From contig JAPOOT010000396.1 of assembly GCA_026713285.1 (NCBI GenBank), positions 1 through 6,603 on the forward strand: 6,603 nucleotides of DNA, given 5' to 3'. Position 1 is the stretch's first letter, and each line of letters begins with the position of its first letter. The notes beneath the pieces were generated by a model. The model was not told the origin of the DNA. It did no database searches and saw nothing but the letters and a program-made list of their open reading frames with translations. The DNA is from Gemmatimonadota bacterium. Its GTDB lineage: Bacteria > JAAXHH01. Made by a program: the position numbers and the translations under genes. This document shows positions 5,258 to 6,603 of the stretch, piece after piece.

Positions 5258-6124
5258 ATGTTTTCGGCTGGTAAAACACGGGTGAGGCCGCCTCGGGCGC
5301 TACAGATCTGCGGCAGCATATTGGTCCTCTGCGGACTGGTGTTCTGCCACTTCGGATGCGGTTCGTCTGACTCGGAGGTGGATCCGAATGACAAACAGGC
5401 CGTGGCCCGTGCGTTCATGGACCAGTTGATCGTAGGCACGATCACGCCAGGAACGATCGGCTTCCACGAAATACCCGAACAGTTTGTGCAGGATGGGAAG
5501 GCGTTGTATACCCGGTACGGCTGTACCGTGTGCCACGGCATGGACGGCCACGGGGACGGACCGGTCGCCTACACGCTGAAGCCGCCGCCCCGCGACTTCA
5601 GGGATCCCGGCGCCTACCGCGTCGGCCGCGACGTGGTCACGATCGCCGGCACACTGAGGGACGGCATGGCCGACAGTCCGTCCATGGTGCCCTTTCCCCA
5701 TATCAAGGACGAAGAGCGCTTCAAGATCGCCATGTACGTGGCATCGCTGCAGCCGGCGGACGACCTGGAGATCGCCGGGATCTGGGTGCGGGCCACTCCG
5801 CCGAACCGCGACGTTACCGCAGCCTACCTGGTGATCAAAAACCGGTCGGATCGGACCCGGGAACTGCTGTCCGTCGAGACGCCGGCCGCTGAATACACGG
5901 AACTGCATACCATGCGGTACGTAGACGACATGATGGAGATGGAAGAGATTGAACGCCTGGAGGTTCCAGCGCAGGGCGAGACGGCATTGGAGCCCGGCGG
6001 AAACCACATCATGTTGTTCGGTGTGAAACGACAGATGGTGGAAGGCGATTCGGTATCCCTGACTTTGCGTTTCGCCGACCAGTCGACCCGGAACGTTGTG
6101 GCCGAAGTGTTGAAGGACAGGTGA
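5258..6124 (+). CDS. Membrane-anchored cytochrome c fused to a PCu(A)C copper-chaperone domain
   Basis: A 288-residue exported protein. Residues 1-34 form a signal: basic up to Arg13, hydrophobic at 14-30, then HFGC with Cys34 as the likely lipidated residue. The lipobox is imperfect, so an uncleaved anchor is possible. Residues 74-165 are a class I-like cytochrome c domain with CTVCH (89-93) binding haem c and Met143 in SMVPFP the likely axial ligand. Residues 173-286 form a PCu(A)C domain. His217, Met228, His250 and Met252 fit the HX10MX21HXM copper(I) signature exactly. PCuAC proteins bring Cu(I) to the CuA site of cytochrome oxidase, usually with Sco, and a Sco gene follows with a one-base overlap. 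The fusion would place a redox haem next to a Cu(I) carrier in the periplasm. The start ATG has AGGA seven bases upstream. A GTG at 5282 is an alternative but lacks a ribosome binding site. The domain calls are firm; the joint function is inference. Confidence 0.9.
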   Translation: MFSAGKTRVRPPRALQICGSILVLCGLVFCHFGCGSSDSEVDPNDKQAVARAFMDQLIVGTITPGTIGFHEIPEQFVQDGKALYTRYGCTVCHGMDGHGDGPVAYTLKPPPRDFRDPGAYRVGRDVVTIAGTLRDGMADSPSMVPFPHIKDEERFKIAMYVASLQPADDLEIAGIWVRATPPNRDVTAAYLVIKNRSDRTRELLSVETPAAEYTELHTMRYVDDMMEMEEIERLEVPAQGETALEPGGNHIMLFGVKRQMVEGDSVSLTLRFADQSTRNVVAEVLKDR

Positions 6125-6603
6125 TGGACGGGCTTATTGAGAACGTAATGCGCCGGTTTGGACGATACATGGTGCGCCAGGATCGATCCTGGCCCCATCC
6201 TTGCGTGTCCGCCATGCTCGCCGCGGGCTTGCTGCTTCTCCCCGGCTGCCGCACCGAATCCCCTCCTCCACCCCAGATCGACATCCCCAAACTCCTGGAC
6301 TACGGCGAACGCTTCGGCGGCGATTTCACGCTGACCGACCAGGACGAAGCGCTATTCGACCTTTCGGAGCAACGCGGCGACGCATTCCTGATCTTCTTCG
6401 GCTACACCTATTGCCCCGATGCCTGCCCGCTTATGCTCTCCAAGCTGGCGGCCGTCTACGAAGTGCTTGAACTCGAACCCGGACAGCACGTACGCACGGT
6501 ATACATCACCGTCGATCCATCGCGCGACACGCCCGAGCAGCTCCGGGAGTACCTGGCCTACTTCTCCACGGTGGACGTCCGCGGCCTGACGGGATCGCGG
6601 GAG
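6124..6603 (+). CDS. Sco1/SenC-family copper chaperone lipoprotein, 3' end outside window
   Basis: The frame is open from the ATG at 6124 to the last base, giving 160 residues of a protein normally about 200 or more. Sco proteins are thioredoxin-fold periplasmic proteins that insert copper into, or reduce the cysteines of, the CuA site of cytochrome c oxidase subunit II. Visible marks are a hydrophobic segment (29-39) ending in a good lipobox, LPGC with Cys42; the FTLTDQD strand (68-74); and FGYTYCPDACP (92-102) with the metal-binding Cys97 and Cys101. TVYITVDPSRDTPEQL (125-140) is also typical. The third copper ligand, a His usually some 85 residues after the second Cys, would lie past the window, so its presence is unknown. 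The start overlaps the upstream stop as TGATG, indicating translational coupling. ATGs at 6148 and 6169 would give a shorter n-region and cannot be excluded. Confidence 0.92.
   Translation, partial: MDGLIENVMRRFGRYMVRQDRSWPHPCVSAMLAAGLLLLPGCRTESPPPPQIDIPKLLDYGERFGGDFTLTDQDEALFDLSEQRGDAFLIFFGYTYCPDACPLMLSKLAAVYEVLELEPGQHVRTVYITVDPSRDTPEQLREYLAYFSTVDVRGLTGSRE

Noticed and set aside
4413..5279. Open frame of 288 codons on the minus strand overlapping the permease
   Set aside because: It is an Arg/Pro/His-rich product in another frame of the permease gene and lacks any family motif.

Overview
The window comes from a GC-rich, Gram-negative-type bacterial chromosome. The genes are closely packed, one and probably two encode lipoproteins, and there is a copper-delivery pair of the kind used to assemble a haem-copper oxidase, which suggests aerobic or microaerobic respiration. 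The mix of a glycosylasparaginase-like hydrolase, a PhyH dioxygenase, a mannonate-dehydratase-like TIM barrel and an AmpG-like carrier resembles uncultured Poribacteria/Latescibacteria-type heterotroph genomes. That placement is an impression from gene content, with no rRNA or other marker to support it.

Layout. (1) 1-1580, + strand: the 3' part of an N-terminal-nucleophile asparaginase, followed 8 bases later by a PhyH-family 2-oxoglutarate/Fe(II) dioxygenase whose ribosome binding site overlaps the asparaginase stop codon. A weak hairpin terminator follows. (2) 1691-2402, + strand: a more AT-rich two-gene module encoding a MNT nucleotidyltransferase and an overlapping HEPN protein. This is the architecture of MntA/HepT toxin-antitoxin systems, though the HEPN protein lacks the canonical RNase motif. 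(3) 2426-3412, - strand, convergent with the module: a sugar-acid dehydratase/isomerase-like TIM-barrel enzyme with a full set of metal ligands. (4) 3626-5044, - strand: an AmpG-like MFS permease whose stop codon lies inside a four-copy 16-bp tandem repeat. (5) 5258-6603, + strand, divergent from the permease: a membrane-anchored cytochrome c fused to a PCu(A)C copper-chaperone domain, sharing one base (TGATG) with a Sco1/SenC-type copper chaperone that runs off the window end.

How they fit together. The clearest functional unit is the cytochrome c-PCuAC/Sco pair. It brings together electron transfer and both classes of periplasmic CuA-site metallochaperone in one transcript, and it is the most interesting part of the window. 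The asparaginase/dioxygenase pair looks co-transcribed, but its substrate cannot be read from the sequence. The dehydratase and permease are on the same strand but separated by 213 bases, so they probably have separate promoters. The 213-bp gap at 5045-5257 holds back-to-back promoter candidates for the permease and the copper operon. No tRNA, rRNA, CRISPR array or insertion sequence was seen. No gene-free stretch exceeds about 215 bases.
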